From: Planctomycetota bacterium
GTDB taxonomy: Bacteria; Planctomycetota; Uabimicrobiia; Uabimicrobiales; Uabimicrobiaceae
Reading direction: 5' to 3'
NCBI GenBank assembly: GCA_029260735.1
Contig: JAJDCR010000069.1
Span: 1-64,000 of the forward strand
DNA length: 64,000 bases
A program made the translations under genes and the position numbers. The notes under the pieces were generated by a model. It was given only the letters and a program-made list of their open reading frames with translations, was not told the origin of the DNA and made no database searches. Of this stretch, positions 62,498-64,000 are shown piece after piece. Numbering within the stretch: the first letter of the stretch is position 1; each line of letters starts with the position of its first letter.

Positions 62498-64000
62498 TAG
62501 TCTTCTGTTTGAGGAGAAACTTCTTTTTCGACGTCTCCTTTTCCCAAATTCTTTTCTACTATATCGAGATCAAGAGACAAGGCATTTTCCTTTTTTTTAC
62601 CCAACATTTGCTGGCGTAATTCTTTGATCCGACTGCCAAAAGGAGGACATTCTGTTGCATCGATTTGGACATCGAGAACAATAGTTTCTCCTGATTCACA
62701 TAAACTTTGGACAAATTCAGGATTAATTTCTCCTGGTTCGGTGATTCTAATTCCTCGGGCTCCTAGAGCTTCAGCTATTTTAACGCAGTCGACTCTTTGG
62801 TATCTAGCAACATCTACATCAAGTCCAACGGCCTGATTTCCAAAATCAACTAGACCCCACATAGAATCGTTTAAAACAACGAAGATAACTGGTAAGTTGT
62901 TATTCACAGCGGCAGCAACTTCCATTCCATGCATCTTAAAAGCTCCATCTCCAATGATGGCAACGACTGGAGTATCAGGGGAAGCGCATTTACAACCAAT
63001 TGCTGCGACAGAGAATCCCATAGGAGCGTTACGTGTACTTGCAACATAGGTTTTTGGCTTTTTCAAAGTCAAAAAATGTGTAGCCCATAAGAAAGAGCCT
63101 CCAATATCAACAACATAAACGGTATCTTCCGGAAAGCTATTTTCTAAATCATGCATGAGCCGCTGAGGTTTTATGGGAGAAGAATTTGAAAGCATTTTCT
63201 CTGGCTCATCAAAACGTAAATGAGTACGTTTGAAGAGGTTTGTTTCTTCCAGTCGTTGGTTAACTTGAGAAAAAGAAATAGTTCTTTCATCAAGAACCTC
63301 AAGTAATCTTTCTAAAGTCGATTTAGCATCTCCAATTAGCCCAACATCTCCTGAATAGTAGTGCCCATAGTTGAGAGGATTTGGATCTAACTGAATATGA
63401 GCTCCTGTAGGAGTTAGTTTTTTAGAAAAATTATCTGTAGAGGCTTCGTGTAAACCAGCTCCTATGGTAAACAAAACGTCATAAGGATTTTCAAAATACT
63501 CCATGGCATGGTTACTTCCGGCCAAACCAAAAACTCCTAAGGATAATGCATGATTTTCTGGAAAAACCCCCTTCGCCTTCATGGTTGTTATAACGGGAAT
63601 AGATAGTCTTTCTGCTAAGGTACGTATTTGCTCAGAAGCTCCTGATACAATAGAGCCATAGCCAGCAAAAAGAACAGGTCTCTCTGCTCTTGTTAGCCAA
63701 TCGGCAGCCTTTTGGATTTCTTTTTCATCTGCTCTTTGGGTTGCCGTAGGAAGGTACTTCTCTTGAGGTAAAATATGATAATCCTCAGGAACCTTTTCGT
63801 AACCAATATCCATAGGTACACTGATATGGACAGGTCCTTGCTTGAGCATCGCTATTTTAATGGCATTTCTGATGATATAAGGAATTTCGTGAGCACTATG
63901 AATCATGGTGCTATAGTGAGTAAACTTTTCATAAAGGCCTACAGTATCAATTCCTTCTGAGCGAGTACTATCTTGGGAAGATTTTCTCGAAAAATTTTTG
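62497..64000 (-). CDS. TPP-dependent acetolactate synthase-like enzyme (N-terminus beyond window)
   Basis: The frame is open to the right edge, so about 500 residues are visible and the N-terminal PYR-domain start is missing. Seen: GIDTVGLYEKFTHYS and KQGPVHISVPMD (end of PYR domain), a central domain (LFAGYGSIVSG, FGLAGSNHAMEYFEN, LDPNPLNYG), and the PP domain with the TPP/Mg motif GDGAFKMHGMEVAAAVNNN followed by NDSMWGLVD. Fits the acetolactate-synthase/pyruvate-oxidase-like group; whether it makes acetolactate or another acyloin or aldehyde is open. It is upstream of the adenylation gene on the same strand, separated by an inverted-repeat element. The C-terminus is charged. Confidence 0.85.
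   Translation of the reverse strand, partial: KNFSRKSSQDSTRSEGIDTVGLYEKFTHYSTMIHSAHEIPYIIRNAIKIAMLKQGPVHISVPMDIGYEKVPEDYHILPQEKYLPTATQRADEKEIQKAADWLTRAERPVLFAGYGSIVSGASEQIRTLAERLSIPVITTMKAKGVFPENHALSLGVFGLAGSNHAMEYFENPYDVLFTIGAGLHEASTDNFSKKLTPTGAHIQLDPNPLNYGHYYSGDVGLIGDAKSTLERLLEVLDERTISFSQVNQRLEETNLFKRTHLRFDEPEKMLSNSSPIKPQRLMHDLENSFPEDTVYVVDIGGSFLWATHFLTLKKPKTYVASTRNAPMGFSVAAIGCKCASPDTPVVAIIGDGAFKMHGMEVAAAVNNNLPVIFVVLNDSMWGLVDFGNQAVGLDVDVARYQRVDCVKIAEALGARGIRITEPGEINPEFVQSLCESGETIVLDVQIDATECPPFGSRIKELRQQMLGKKKENALSLDLDIVEKNLGKGDVEKEVSPQTED

Overview
This is a window of a low-GC (about 40 percent by eye) Gram-negative bacterial chromosome. Lipoproteins, a pseudopilin, a PEP-CTERM-like surface protein, LpoB- and Bor-like lipoproteins and a beta-barrel candidate imply two membranes. 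Eukaryote-flavoured families (LIM plus DA1-like peptidase, TPR/DUF1570 peptidase, HEAT repeats, a very large kinase-like/ATPase/TPR/GAF/histidine-kinase fusion) suggest Planctomycetota or a relative. That placement is an inference; there is no rRNA or tRNA here to test it. I see no prophage, full insertion sequence, CRISPR array or origin. Small hairpin and inverted-repeat elements are common between genes.

Layout. 1-3.2 kb: a repeat-bearing lipoprotein (cut by the window edge) and a minus-strand operon of ABC ATPase, FtsX/MacB-like permease and His-rich lipoprotein, probably for metal handling. 3.4-12.1 kb: MBL hydrolase, secreted alpha/beta hydrolase, LamG/PEP-CTERM-like protein, a 1046-aa zinc-ribbon/TPR/DUF1570 protein and a coupled pair of lipoproteins, one Bor-like. 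12.1-18.8 kb: a universal stress protein, a two-gene membrane operon, a pseudopilin, and FadH overlapping an M42 peptidase. 19-27.8 kb: fatty-acid-hydroxylase-family membrane enzyme, sugar-nucleotide epimerase, saccharopine dehydrogenase, two tandem secreted paralogues, a LIM/DA1-like peptidase and an HtrA protease. 28-38.4 kb: ferredoxin, sigma-54 activator, reductase, phosphoesterase, tmRNA (ssrA) with smpB, two 116-bp MITE-like elements, a SpoIIE-type phosphatase and two lipoproteins (one LpoB-like). 38.5-43.9 kb: the 2-oxoglutarate dehydrogenase operon (E1, E2, E3). 44-52 kb: a PhaR-type regulator facing a Cys-rich protein across two perfect PhaR-like operators, a HEAT protein, a pentapeptide-repeat ion channel, a barrel candidate and a membrane protein built of four similar units. 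52-64 kb: an acyl-CoA dehydrogenase followed almost without gaps by two large signalling kinases, convergent with a carrier protein and a stand-alone amino-acid adenylation enzyme, then a TPP enzyme cut by the window end.

The likeliest undescribed system is at the right end. Adenylation enzyme, discrete carrier protein and acyl-CoA dehydrogenase match the three-part toolkit that makes carrier-bound pyrrole-2-carboxylate from proline (RedM/RedO/RedW, PltF/PltL/PltE), here packed around a signalling operon. The large kinase there has lost the key residues of its Ser/Thr-kinase domain and seems to start at an ATT codon. The PhaR operator pair is the best-supported regulatory site.
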